Of a DNA stretch of 64,000 bases, positions 25,079-37,424 are shown piece by piece. A program made the position numbers and the translations under genes. Origin of the DNA: Hypomesus transpacificus. Lineage: Eukaryota > Chordata > Actinopteri > Osmeriformes > Osmeridae. The notes beneath the pieces were generated by a model. The model saw nothing but the letters and a program-made list of their open reading frames with translations, searched no databases and was not told the origin of the DNA. Positions within the stretch are counted from its first letter, which is position 1; every line of letters begins with the position of its first letter. The stretch spans positions 3,667,390 through 3,731,389 of the forward strand of contig NC_061061.1 of the NCBI RefSeq assembly GCF_021917145.1, written 5' to 3'.

Positions 25079-28000
25079 ATGGACGATGTCACAGCCATCG
25101 AGATTAAAGAAGACGGAATTGCGGGTGATAATTCGAGCAGGGAAGAACATTCCAAGAAAATGGCTGAAGACTGCGGAGTTGCGGGTTCCAATGAAGATAG
25201 TACTGACTGTAAGTATAATTACGACTGGAAATGTGTCTGTTATAGAAACCTAATTTAGCTGTGTTAGCTAGACTAGCAGTAGCGCTAGCTACATGTATTC
25301 ACCTCGTTGCTAGCGCGTTACCTCTAACGTGGTGGGTTAACTGACTGGAGTGTTTAGCGGCTAGCCTAGCTAGCTAACAATCAAGCTAATGCATTTCAAG
25401 CTATTATCGGGTTGTATTGAGGCCTAGCACCTACTGTACATTGACAGTTGCTATAATCAAGTTAATATACAATAACGTTAAACTACAGTGGTGGTGGATC
25501 GTCACACGTTAATGCACACAAGTTTGTGTTCACTGTGATATTCAACCTAGCTTGCAGTTAAGCGCTGTGACAAACAACAAATGCTGTGACAGCTACTATC
25601 GGCTTCTCAAATATGCGTTTAATTGCCGAACGACAGCTTGCTCTAGTAGCCTGAATGCACTAGTCTCAAGTGGGAGGTAAATAAGAGCCTAGAATGAAGC
25701 TGTCATGTGAGGACAACTTTTGGATTAATATCCAATACCCTGGAAGGGTATACGTTCAAACCTTCTCACCGAATGTGCAGTGGTCTGCCTCGCAGAAGAG
25801 GTAGGCCTATACATGACTTAAGCTTTAATCCTTATATACATATGGTTGCATCACAACGCTCATTAAAATGCCAATTGAACAACAGGGAATTTGGTTTTAG
25901 CTGTGCATCTGTGGGGTCAGTGCACTCAACCGAAAATACCACACCATCCATGCACAGGGCTGCGTTTTGCAACATGTAGCCTAGATGAAGGTATGTTTAT
26001 CTTGAAACATTGCACTGCAAGTAACAACATTGTTTATCACAATTACACTGACAAGTTAACCAAATATAATTTACAATACATTTCTACGTCTACTAATTTT
26101 CACTAGGTTTGAATGGGAGTAGAATACAATGTTGATATTGGTTGATGATAATTTGTCCATGAGATATTGGAGAGGATTTTTTAATACATATGGAATGGAG
26201 TGCAGAAAGATTATGGTGATGTCTCTTTTAAAGTTAGTAATTATGAAATGTCATAAAAAATAGATAGCCTATGGGTAAACAAAATCAGTCATCTGTGTCA
26301 AACAGTCAAACACAACAATTGTTCTGATCACTTTTATCCTCTGTACTGAAACGACCATTTAAATAAATATGATGTGTTTTTTTTTTTTTTTTGGGCAACA
26401 GGAGTCGACCTGACCTCCTATTTTCCCCTTTCTATTTCTAGGGGATGGGCTATTCCGCTGTCTTCATTGTGGAGAAGTCTTTGAGGAGGAAGCAGGCTAC
26501 CTGGAGCATCAACATTTGCATCCCCATGACAGCCCTGTAGTCTGTCCGGACACTGGTTCCCATTTAGATGGCTTGCTTGTCTCAAAGGATGACGGCCAAC
26601 AGACATTATGTTGTTCCTTGTGTGGTCGCGTATTTTTAGATTCAAGGGGTTTCTACTCTCACATGATGAAGCATCGTACTCAACGTTCCAAGGGCGACTC
26701 TGTCACTCCAGAGCAAAGCTCGCCGGTGACTAAGCAAAACATCTATAAATGTCAGGACTGTGGTAAATCCTATGCTGCAATTGGCCATTTCCTTAACCAT
26801 CAGCGCTCACACAAGCAAGCCTCTAAATCTGTAGTCCATCTGCTGGCACACCTGAAAAAGAAGTCCTTTCAATGTCCCACCTGTGGTCGCAGTTATTCCC
26901 GTGCGTCGGCTCTCGATGCTCACCGCCGTTGCCACGAGGTGAAACTGATCAAGTCTCGCAACAGAAGTGGAGAGAAGAGAACGCCCACCAGTGGGACCGT
27001 GGTAGAAAGTGAAGACAAAGACGAACCAGGTCAGTCAGACAATACACACAATCTTTATGAATGCCCATGTGGCAAAACCTTTATTGCCCCGTCTGGTCTG
27101 AGGACTCATCAGCGGTTCAGCCATAATGATAAATGTACCCCCCCAAATAAAAAAAAAGAACCAAAGAGGCAGTTCCACTGCAGTGAATGTGAAAAGACCT
27201 ACAGTAGCCGCGTCGCCCTAGTTAGCCATCAGCGTTGGCACAGCAACCGTTCACGCAACGCAGGCAAAAAATTCCCGTGTGAGGAGTGTGGAAAAGTGTT
27301 CATGACTCTGACATTTTACTACAAGCACCAGCGTTTGGCTCATAGTGAAGAAGAGACCCCAGCAAAGTCATTCCTCCATCAGGTTTGCCAGCTTCAGAAG
27401 AAGGCGTTTGAGTGTCAGGATTGTGGGCTTAGGTTTTCCAGGGCCTCTGCTCTCCAGTCTCATCAACTTTGTCACAATGACGTCTTCAGGGAGACTGAAA
27501 CGTTATCCACAAAGCCAACCTCCCCACTACCTCAACGTGAGCTTTTATTACGCAACAAGGAAGAAACCGATCACATGGTCATTTCACAGGACACCATTCA
27601 CAGCCCTGTAACTGAGAGAGATGATATGTATGTCAATGAAACTGATGAGGACATGGAATATTACGATACTGGGGATTTCAATGTAGAAGTGATCAGTATA
27701 AGTGCATCTGATGGTTCAGTCGAGGATGAAGATGAGACCCTTGAAGACCTGAATCCTGATCTTGAATTACTGTGTGAATCAGACCAGGAAGGGAAAGAAG
27801 AGATGGAGACTGGCATTTGCCAGACAGATATGTCAACAATGGCACATCAGTCCAAAGAGGGCATTGATCTTAAAATTGTCCAGATTGACTTTGAATCATT
27901 TCAGGACCACAGAGTAGAGGACCAAGATGAGCAGGAGGATCAAATATCATTTAATGTGGAAAATGATAAAGAGAAGAATCCCATCCTGCCTATGGCTGTT

Positions 28001-30964
28001 AAAATGTTCATTTGTGACATATGTGGGCATGAAACAAAACATCAGGCAACACACTACAATCATGTGAGAAAACATGAAGATCGAAAACCCTATAAGAATG
28101 TATTGTACCAGCTTGCAGGACTGGAGAAAAACACCTTCAAATGTGAAGAGTGTGGGAAATGTTTCTCTCGTTTGTCTGCCCTAAACTCTCATCAACAACA
28201 CCATCCGAAAACCAAACCTCACCAGTGCCCCGATTGTAAAATGTCTTATACACATTCAAGTGGATTGTACACCCACCGTAAAAGCTGTCAGGCTAAACGG
28301 AAAACCCAAGATTACTCTTCTGAAACAAAAAAGGAAGTGTTCAACCCAAAGAAGACTCTCTTAGGCCCGAAGGTTTATCATTGTGAACAGTGTGGAAAGG
28401 GGTTCTGGTCTTTAGGTGCCTATTCCCACCACAAGCAGCAACAAACTCAGTGTGCTGATTTGAAGGAGAGGAGGGTTCCGTCAACTCCATCCCTGCATCC
28501 TGTCAATGGTCGTCCACGTGTTCAAGTTGCCTGTCCTGTGTGTGGAAGGAAGTTTCGTCATCGAGGAATAATGAAATCTCACATGCGGAAACACGAAAAC
28601 GGAAATCACAAATGCGAGCTTTGTGGCAGGTCTTTCCGTGTCTTCTCCAGCCTTCTCAGGCATCAGGTTGTGCATTATGACAAACTCCTTCCTCCTCCCA
28701 TCAAGTCCTTTCAACATCAAGTAGAACAAGTGAAGAAGAACACATACAGCTGCCCAGACTGTGGAAAACTCTTCTCTCGTGCTAAGGCACTTCAGTTCCA
28801 TATGAAAAGTCATGGTTATGAGACGAGTTACTCCCCCTCATCACCCAAGTCGGCTCTCGAGATAGGAGAGCTACAATGCTCAACATGCCATGCCCATTTC
28901 AGCAAAAAGTCCTTACTGCAATCTCACCAGAAGCTGTGCCGGAAGAAGGAACTTAATCAGAGCCGGGCTAGTGATACTATTCTTCCTTCATCCTCGCCTA
29001 AAAATACTTCCAAGGACAAGACCCTGAAATGCCCCACCTGTTTGTCTTCTTTCAAAAGTATTCTCTCATTGCAATATCACCGTAAACAATGCAGCAGGCA
29101 GTACAAGAAGGCAAGTGATGAGGGTATGGATGAAAAGCAGCAAGGGCTCCAAAACGAGCCTCATGATGGAAATGATGAACTCGTGGACGTTAAGGAAAAA
29201 ATCAAGCCCCAACATTTGGATAAATCTGCCTCATCCAACATATCTGATTTGAAATACAAATGTAAAGACTGTGAAAGAAGCTTTGCAGTTGTAGGAGCGT
29301 TGAATTTCCACAAGAGAATTCATCTCAAGGGTCACAAGTCTAAATCAAAGATAAAGTTGCAATCGTACGCCGTCCATAAGAAACTTAACCAAGGGGAGCA
29401 ATCAAAAGGACAGTTTGTCTGTTCAGAATGTGGTAGACGCTTTGTTTCCAATGCAGCCCTTGGCACTCACAAAAGATGGCACACGGATAAGAAGTTTGCC
29501 GGGTCACTGGTTAAAGATGAAACGACAAATTCACACAAATCACTTGATGATGGCCCATTTCATTGCAACAAGTGTGGAAAGGGATTCTTCTACCTGTGTG
29601 TGCTTCGTCGTCACCAGATATACTACCCCCCATGTCAAACCAAAGCAAAACCAGAGCCACAAGCTGACGTGAGTGTAGAAGGCAACAGTAAGACCTCCTT
29701 TTCCGAATTTGCATGCCCAGAATGTAACAAAACATTTGTGCGAGGCTCACTTTTAGCTGCTCACTATGAAAGTGAGCATAGTATATCCTCTGACCATGCA
29801 GATCTTCAAGGACACCAGTCTCAAGGCAGGTCAAAAAAGCAGGTCCCAAAGCAACCAGCTGAGAAACCCATCAAATCTGAGGATACTCCATCCCAAATAC
29901 TCAAAGCGAAAGCTCACCAATGTCCTCATTGCGACCAAAGCTTCATGAAGATACGAGGCTTGCGTGCCCACAAATGGCAAGCCCACTCCAAGCGCTTGAG
30001 GAACAGGAAGCGTCCTTTGGAGTCCACACAAACTGTTTCTAAAAGAAAAAATGTACATGCCAAGAATACTGACATGGAGGTGGTCACAAGTGGCAACACA
30101 GTTGTAACGCCCAAACAAGTTTCTGCCAAGAAAAGAAAAGTTGGAGGCAAAAGAAGAAGGAGGGGTAGGGCCAGTCTCCCACCTCTAAAATCAATCCCAT
30201 GCCTGGATTGTGGAAAGCGTTACAGCTCGACTGGGGCACTCTATAATCACAGGAAGACATGTCTAGTGCTGAAGCAGGATATAAAACCAGTGAAGACTGT
30301 GACTGAGGACCCGTCACCACTGACTCGCTTGCCCGAGCCTACTGTCAAATGCCTCTTTAAGTGTCACAAGTGTGGCAAAGCGTTCCCAACTGAAGAGCGA
30401 CTAGGTGCTCATAAGGACCTGGCCAAGAGCCGACCGTTCTGTTGTGCCCTCTGCTGTCGTGGCTATTGGACAGAGACCCAGCTACAACAGCATCTTGCCT
30501 GGCACGACGAGGTTCGCCGACGCCTCCCAACTGAGCTTCGATACCGACTTAGTACCACTCTGACATCAGGCTCCTCCCAGCTAAGCAGCCCGCTCAATGA
30601 TAAGAAGCCTTCCCTCAAACAATCTCCTATGCAGACACCTGTCCCCCGGTCACAGAATAGCCATAAGTGCCAGCACTGTGGCAAAGCTTTCCTCTCACCC
30701 GCTGCACTGCACAACCATGAAGCTCAGCACAATAGCAATGACTCCTACCATTGCTCCCTATGTCCCCGGACCTTCAGTGAGATCCGGGATCTCATAGACC
30801 ATCACCAGGAATGTATGGGTGATGACAAAGGGCAGATGGATGCCCATGCTGCTGTCTCTTTAAGAGACACAGATGGCCTTACTTGTCTTGAATGTGGAAT
30901 TTCTTTCAGTCAAGAAATTGAGTTGCATCATCATTATATTGAGCATGCTAACGGGACCTATTAG
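25079..30964 (+). CDS. Very large poly-C2H2 zinc-finger protein, 1550 aa
   Basis: Exon 1 is 25079-25208 (MDDVTAIEIKEDG, acidic). Exon 2 is 26442-30964. The phase-1 junction gives an open 4653-nt frame and restores a first finger, CLHCGEVF, that starts before the first ATG of exon 2. I count about 28 C2H2-type fingers from residue 49 to the C-terminus, several degenerate (CX1C, or Cys as the last ligand). Most are not joined by TGEKP. Instead a module recurs at least four times in which about 20 residues ending in a basic pair plus aromatic (for example HQVCQLQKKAFEC) precede a finger with FSRASAL. An acidic block separates the first and second halves (near 27,600-28,000). The protein ends HYIEHANGTY, related to the shared tail of the neighbours. 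It is likely a chromatin- or DNA-binding regulator; the family name is not recognised. Confidence 0.88.
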
Positions 30965-32476
30965 AAAAGGCAGACTTCCAGCACATGAGACATTTTGGGA
31001 CAAAACTAATATTCTGGTGGATTTGGATATTCCATACAGGTTATTAAGTTCTGGGTTTATTGCTACAAATATTACACTTAGCTCAGACCTAAAGCCCCAT
31101 CACGTACTCTCAAACACTGGACTTATGAATATGTAATATAAATTCTGACTTGATAGGTGTCCTCTTAGTGTGCAAATACATAGATTATGATGAAGGATCA
31201 TTAAGCATACTAACACCTACTTAGTTTTTTAAATGGTGCTTTATTTTTCTTCATGCTGAGATTCTATTACCTCTTAAAGTAAAGTTGTTTGTTTTTGAGA
31301 GAAACAAAATTAGCAGATTTAGCTTGACTGAGTATGCAATAGGGGAAAGTTCAAAGATTCCCAGTTTCAATAGTACTTGACTTTTTTGTAAATAATTCAA
31401 GGTCTGGCTTTAACCCATATAGCCTATGTAATTATATAGTTGGTTATAGTTTTGTTATTACTACTTCTTTGCCTTCCTTTTTCTTTTGTGTAGTATTGAA
31501 ACTAAAATTGTACTTATGTTGATAAGATGTAACGTTTTCATGATGTCACTACCCAGTCTTACTTTCAATGTTATTTCGCTAAAAGCGTTCGATGGGCATC
31601 CCATCCAGTATTAATATAGCATTAGTTTATATATTTGTGTTACTGTAGGTTGCTACCTGTACTGTTTGTTCAGATTAAATCAGTAAATTTTAATGTTGTT
31701 TTATTTCCCCGTCTTCAATATGAACATATTTTGATTAATAATCACATGATATTGGTCTAATCCTTTTCTATACATACTGTCATACATACATACATACGGA
31801 ATGAAAAACATCCTTAAGTAAATAACTTAACTGTAGTTATTTGTGCCTCTGTGTTTTTATTGTGTTAAGTCATTTATTGGTTGAAAGTAGGTTAGGGTTG
31901 CGTGAAATAAGTCTCAATATGCTTTCAGTTTGCAATTTAGTGTACTTCTATGGCCAATATGTTATGTTGGTTAAGATGCAGAGGTCTATGCTGAGAAAAT
32001 ATTACAATTGGGGGATGGAAGGGAAAGAGAACTGGAACGCCATATTGAATGTAACTGTAGATGAAATACATGTGATTAGAGTGGTAACCATATCCCTAAT
32101 CAAGCATATAACATTGAATGTTAGTGTCTTCAGAAATGACTTAAATCAAGTGTAGGGATTTTGAGGGGACAGTGTTTGAAGCTGGGCGTGTTGGTCCCAT
32201 CAGTGAAGAGAACAACCACAGCTCTGTAAGTTTGGGTTTTCTGTTGCAACATTAGTCTTGTATCAGTAGAGGGTGCTGAAGTGCGTTCTGTAAGATGCTA
32301 ATGTTGCATGATTAAAATTTACACCTTATACAGTAAACCATTTAGGTGACCAAGATCCAAAATGAGTGCCTTGCACAACACAGGAATGGGGGTGGAAAAG
32401 TACTGTTGTTTTATGTTTGGAACTGGAGTAATGTGTAATGTTCTGTATTTTCTCTTCTTCAGTGAACCTGAGCAGC
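30965..32476. other. 3' region of the 1550-aa gene and 5' region of the next zinc-finger gene
   Basis: An ATTAAA variant polyadenylation signal lies at 31,674-31,679. A consensus donor (GCTCT followed by GTAAGT) ends a candidate non-coding exon at 32,225, paired with the acceptor at 32,461-32,462. That exon has an in-frame stop in the needed phase, so it would be untranslated. A short CATA repeat lies near 31,780. No other gene is supported. Confidence 0.4.
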
Positions 32477-33736
32477 ATGAGATGTCATGACTGCGGTGAG
32501 CAGTTTACCCGCTGGGAGACCTTCAAGACTCACCTGCGCATGCATGTCCTGGAGGAGGAGAAGAGCAGACGGCCGGTCACTAAAAGACCAGGGAAAGCCA
32601 AATCTCAGAGTGACGTGGAAGAGCCTGTTCCGAAGAAGGAACAGGAAGCTTCTTCCCTGGAAGGTGATGCCGAGCAACCCTCAGAGTGCAGTGACGTAGA
32701 CGTCGATGGTGTTGAAAATGAAGAGGACCGTTTGGAAAGTCCCTGGAAAGTGAGACCATCAGGGAAGGTCCATCCCGTGTTTACCATGGAAGGAGAGGAT
32801 AACCCATCAGTATTCACCAGCTCCCGCAAGGTTTACGCTTGTTCCATCTGTGGAAAGGTGTACTCCTACCTGGAGTCATTTAGAAACCACCAGACCATGC
32901 ATGAACAGCAATCCTCAAGAAACCACGATCATAAATGTCCATATTGTGGAAAATCTTTTGTTCGTCCATCACTCCTGCTGGCCCATCTGAAAGTGCACAA
33001 GCCACCCAAACAAGATGATGACCCCATACCCAATTGTGGCCTGTGTAAGAAAGAATTTAGCTCCGAGCAGACATGGCTGGTCCATCTTGAACTCCACAAG
33101 AAGAAGCCATACTGGTGCCTCTCCTGTTCGAAAGGCTTTAGGGATGAGCGCTTACTGAACAAACACCTGCAAGGCCATGACCTGAAGCGTCACAGGTGTG
33201 ACATATGCTTCAAAAGCTTCCGTGTGCCCGCAGAGTTGCGTTCCCACTATAACACACACACGGGTGCGAAACCTTACAAATGTGCGTTATGCAAGAAGAG
33301 GTTCTCCCAACTTGGCAACCTTATCACACATCGGAAGAGGCACTTTTACGTTGGATCCAACAAAATGCCCCTGGGGAGCAACAGTATGAACAAAAAGAAA
33401 AAAGTATCTAAATTGACGAAGCTGATTTTCAGTGGGGTGTCTAAATCACCAAAGAATGTTGTAGAGGAGGAGGATGGGAGCGAAAATGATGCCTCTGTAC
33501 AGTCATGGTTACCAGAATACAGCTCTGACGAATCTGGGTTGAAGTCTGCAAAATCTTCTGAAAACGGGTCTAATTGTTCTAAAGAGGAAGCGACAACAAT
33601 GGTGTTGGAGAAGTCAAACATCGATCGCGAACAGAAGGACTGGGAGTGTTTTGAATGCAGCATGGCGTTTGATCTGGAAGATGAATTACACCAGCACTAT
33701 ATGAGGCACGCCAGGGGAGAAGTGCCGGTTTATTAA
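32477..33736 (+). CDS. C2H2 zinc-finger protein, 419 aa
   Basis: The coding part of the last exon begins at an acceptor (TCTTCTTCAG, exon from 32,463). The first ATG after it, 32,477, opens directly into a finger (MRCHDCGEQFTRWETF). There are eight C2H2 fingers: one at residues 3-23, then after an acidic linker a block from about 121 to 300 with an HTGAKPYKC linker. A Ser/acidic stretch and a lone last finger ending HYMRHARGEVPVY follow. That last finger and tail match the ends of the genes at 9555, 19,590 and 25,079. The role is presumably DNA binding. An upstream coding exon cannot be excluded, because the frame runs open to the acceptor in phase 1. Confidence 0.82.
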   Translation: MRCHDCGEQFTRWETFKTHLRMHVLEEEKSRRPVTKRPGKAKSQSDVEEPVPKKEQEASSLEGDAEQPSECSDVDVDGVENEEDRLESPWKVRPSGKVHPVFTMEGEDNPSVFTSSRKVYACSICGKVYSYLESFRNHQTMHEQQSSRNHDHKCPYCGKSFVRPSLLLAHLKVHKPPKQDDDPIPNCGLCKKEFSSEQTWLVHLELHKKKPYWCLSCSKGFRDERLLNKHLQGHDLKRHRCDICFKSFRVPAELRSHYNTHTGAKPYKCALCKKRFSQLGNLITHRKRHFYVGSNKMPLGSNSMNKKKKVSKLTKLIFSGVSKSPKNVVEEEDGSENDASVQSWLPEYSSDESGLKSAKSSENGSNCSKEEATTMVLEKSNIDREQKDWECFECSMAFDLEDELHQHYMRHARGEVPVY

Positions 33737-33939
33737 CTGTTGTGTGAGAAGCAGTTTGGAGCGCAGATATTCTTCTGCCACACTGTGCCAATATGAGAAT
33801 AGGTTCAATTCATAGTTGTTTTTTTATTTTATTATTGTAGCAATGCCAATTAATTCTAGGTTGAACTGTCATATATATTCAGGTAGTGGAATGCTGTGAA
33901 AAGTTACGTTTTTTAGTATTCATTTTAGTTATGTATTTC

Positions 33940-34158
33940 AATAAAAGATTGAGTCATATTCTAGATACAGTTTTGGTTTCCTATATCATTTTGTGTAGTG
34001 TGCTTTGAGAGACACATTTAATTTTTCTATCAGCATAATGTTAATCTACAGCATATCTGTTACTTAACTTTGATCCCTAATCCTAAATATTTTACTGCTG
34101 TTAGCCTTCTTTCTTTCTGCTTTCTTTTTATTGTGTTTTTTTGTCATTGTGAAATAAA
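33940..34158 (+). terminator. Two polyadenylation signals of the 419-aa zinc-finger gene
   Basis: AATAAA occurs at 33,940-33,945 and again at 34,153-34,158. The distal one lies just past the opposite-strand AATAAA (34,127-34,132) of the convergent gene, so the 3' ends of the two genes may overlap. Confidence 0.5.
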
Positions 34159-34333
34159 AGGAAATTCATTTGAAGCTCTTATTGCAGTGTGTCATTGGTT
34201 ATATATACAGTAATATTCTCAGGTTGTTTTATATGATTTGCATTGAATATTTTTTGAAAGATTTTTGCATGCTTACAAATGAAAACCACACCATTCTTAT
34301 AGCCGACTTTCCATTGTTTATATAATAAAGTAA

Positions 34334-35492
34334 TTAAACTCCTTTTGAATTGGCAGTGCAGATTTGAGTTTTTGTGTCACCGCTGGAGTGGTGTGAAGAA
34401 TCTTTCTGAGGGAGTAGGTTGCTGGAGTCCGAGTTCTGGGAGTCTGAGACCGGATTGTGTCTCTGTGGGCTGACCAAGTTGACCAGGGGCAAGACATCTT
34501 TAGTCTCTGTCTCCTCGCTTTTCCTCCAGGCACTGTTGCAGTTGTTCTGGTTACTGTGTTGGCGGAGTAAGATTTTGCTGCCAAAGTATTTCCCACAAGA
34601 AGTACATTGCACGTGTTGAGGGTTGCACCTAAATGGAGTAGAAACAAATACACTAAACAATCTCTGGACAAATCTCCACAGTAGTCAAACTACAATAAAC
34701 ACATGGCCTACAACAGAAAAATCCATAATCTATGTTAACAAACGGGTTTTACCTGTGTTTCTGGAGCGTGCCAGGCGAATGGAAATTACGAGAGCAAGCC
34801 TGGCACACGAGAGATTGTTTGTTGCTGATGTATGGTTTCCTTGTTTTGCAAATACTATTACTATTGGTTGTCGGAGGAGGACCAGGGTTGGAAGAGGTAG
34901 CACCGATTAGGTTGCAAGGACGAGATACTAAGTGGGCATAAGCCTGGTGCTGGGCAAGCTTAAGTCCTCCATGGAATGTCCGGGGGCACATGTTGCAGCG
35001 GTGTTTGTGTCTAGCTTTAATGTGATGATGCAGTAGGTAAGATGCTGTAAATGTGAGTTTACAGAAGCGACATGGATGTAGGATCTGAATTTCCTGGTCA
35101 GACCCATGTCGCTGTGAGGGTAGAGATGACGTCTTGGAGTGGGGAGTTTTCTCCAATGTTAAATAGGGGAAAGCTGCCGGGCATCTGTCTGCTTGCTGAA
35201 GAGAGACAGAGTTGGAGGATACAGGAGAATTTGGGCTCTGCGGTAGCAACTTGGAGCCAGTGGGGTCATTTTCTAGTGAGGCTGGGCGTGAGTTAGGATC
35301 TGGATTGTCAGAAGAAGGGGAAACCGTCAACATTTCCTGGAAAGACTCAGACGTTGCATGGCTCACTGGTTCCATTTTGAGGGAAATCTGGAGATTTTGC
35401 TGTTTTGAGACAGAATCCGTAGTCGCAGGGCAATGGGCACATCTGGTTGGGCTCTTTCTTGCCATCCAGCCACAGTACTGGCAAAAGATCAT
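34334..35492 (-). CDS. Four-finger C2H2 protein with N-terminal Cys-rich ribbon, 344 aa
   Basis: Two coding exons, 35492-34753 and 34628-34334 (1035 nt). The splice joins LQKHR to CNPQHVQC. The chosen start gives MIFCQYCGW followed by CAHCPA, two CX2C pairs that look like a zinc ribbon. The frame is open back to the acceptor before 35,503, in phase 1, so further N-terminal exons are possible. A candidate untranslated first exon ends at 36,184 (GCAG followed by GTACAG). Fingers are CRFCKLTF, CNMCPRTF, CQACSRNF and CTSCGKYF, with a long Ser/Pro-rich region before them. The last has Cys in place of the final His. AATAAA on the minus strand lies at 34,127-34,132. It is a nuclear DNA- or RNA-binding candidate of unknown function. 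Confidence 0.75.
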
Positions 35493-37424
35493 AGGATCTA
35501 GGGCTAAAGACACAGAATGTATTGTTGAGCAGGAGGAAGCAGCATATCCTGTTGACCAAAAACGTTAAGAAATATTTGTATTAGATGTATTCAGTCATAA
35601 TTTACAGCCCTGAAATTAGGCTACCCTGTTTTGGAGATTGAGAAGGGATAGCTGCTTTACAAACTTGAGTGGTGATGGGATATGTTTTATGTTCAATACA
35701 TACAATGTTCTAGGCTTTTTGGTGGTCTACTTGGAACCGACATTCCTTGATGTAGCCCAAGTATCCAGTATTTAGGTAAGATTATAGTTGAAGCTATGCG
35801 AAATAAAAATGTAAAATGCAAATCACACAAAATGCATTTCTCAAAACCTCACATTATGTTTTTGCTTTTGTGTTTGCATAGAACCCTAGAGCTATATCAT
35901 TCAGTACAATGATCTAGATCTGACGGAAATGGTTTGGTACTTGACAACTGTATTTAACCGAAAACACTAGCTCTAGCCAAATCAATTCCAAAACATGAGT
36001 GGTGTAGGATACTAATTTGACTCATACTGTACTGTTAGTGTGTATATTAATAATGCATACCGTCGCATGTAAGTATTCGCCTTTGCTCTGCAAGCAATAG
36101 CAGCAAAAAAGATTGACGTAGCTCTAATACGACACAGTAAAGATCTAGTTGTGTCCAAATATTACCAAATTTGACTACTGTACCTGCAAGTGAGCGATTT
36201 AATGAGTTGATATGAGAAAGCGTGGCCTCAAATTAAGTTGACGAGCGGGCAGTAGTATAAAGAATATTCCTTTGTCAACATTTTAATTTAAATAGTTTGT
36301 ATTTGTAGTTGCTAGGCGTTATTTTGCAATTCGACATAGGCATTTGAAAGCTTCGTGTAATTTCGCGGTAACGCCGTGTTTAGAACGTCTTAATGGTTTA
36401 TGATCATAATGCTGAAACAGATTATAGACTAATAATAGTCTAAATCCCATATAAAATACATTTATATCCATTAGATACATAATTGACAGATTTGTTGCAG
36501 CCCTCAAGGCAGCTCTCTTTATTACTTATTGGCAGTGTCCAGTCATGATGGATTATTGTGGAGTGAAAGAAAATCCGTAGAAACCATTGAATTCAGGCCA
36601 CCGCTGTCACTCCTGCCTGCTTGTCTTTAAACCCTGTCAGGTTCGTTTTAACACTTCAATATAAAAACACAGTGATCAAATTATGAGTGTGGCAGGATTA
36701 ATTTGTCTGCTTTTGCAGATAAATGAAATTAAAACATTTTACCAACAGGCCTAAAAAAAAAAGAAGTTACAATTAAATCTCTACATAATTCTATAATCAT
36801 TCAGTAATATAATTGAGATCTTAATCAATAATTGCAGTACTTTGTTTGATAATTCATCACTTCAAATGACTCCCAAAGTTAATAAATACATTATTCCTTT
36901 AAAAACAATTGGCCATTCAGACATTCACAACATTGTGAATTAGACATTTTATTGGGCCCTTTTTTAAATAGTTATTAAAAATGTTAAGATTTCATTTTCA
37001 ACCAAGACGAAAAGATGAAAGAAAGCATGACAAAAAATAATTTTAGAGAGGGGCCTCGTCACTCAACACACAGTTCACACAAGCACTTCTAAAAGAAACA
37101 TAAAACACAACACAATTATGGTTTAAAATAAATCAATTATAAAATGCTGAAATCAACATGATGCCCAGTAAGACAGGTTTACGACAAAATTAACATATTT
37201 TGGTTAGTCTAACTGAGTGGATAGTGGATCGACAACATGCCTTGTAAACCTCACATTTACCAAAAACCACTCCAAACTCTAGGTCTTCCTGTCAACTCCT
37301 GATCAGTTAAAACTCCCACGGTAAAAACAAAACTCAAACCCCTTTCCACTAAACACCCCCCCCCCCCCTTACATGAATTGATTGATGATTTTGAAAAAAC
37401 ACTCCCTCTCCCTCCCTCCATGAA
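35493..37424. other. Upstream region of the four-finger gene and 3' untranslated region of the next minus-strand gene
   Basis: The candidate first exon of the four-finger gene ends at 36,184. From about 36,930 to 37,424 lies the probable 3' untranslated region of the 474-aa gene, with AATAAA on the minus strand at 36,948-36,953 and a run of C at 37,357-37,370. The rest is AT-rich without recognised features. Confidence 0.4.

Noticed and set aside
30962-32477. The 419-aa gene as a downstream exon of the 1550-aa gene
   Set aside because: The 1550-aa frame ends in its own stop and shared-family tail, a polyadenylation-like signal follows, and the 419-aa gene has its own complete tail.
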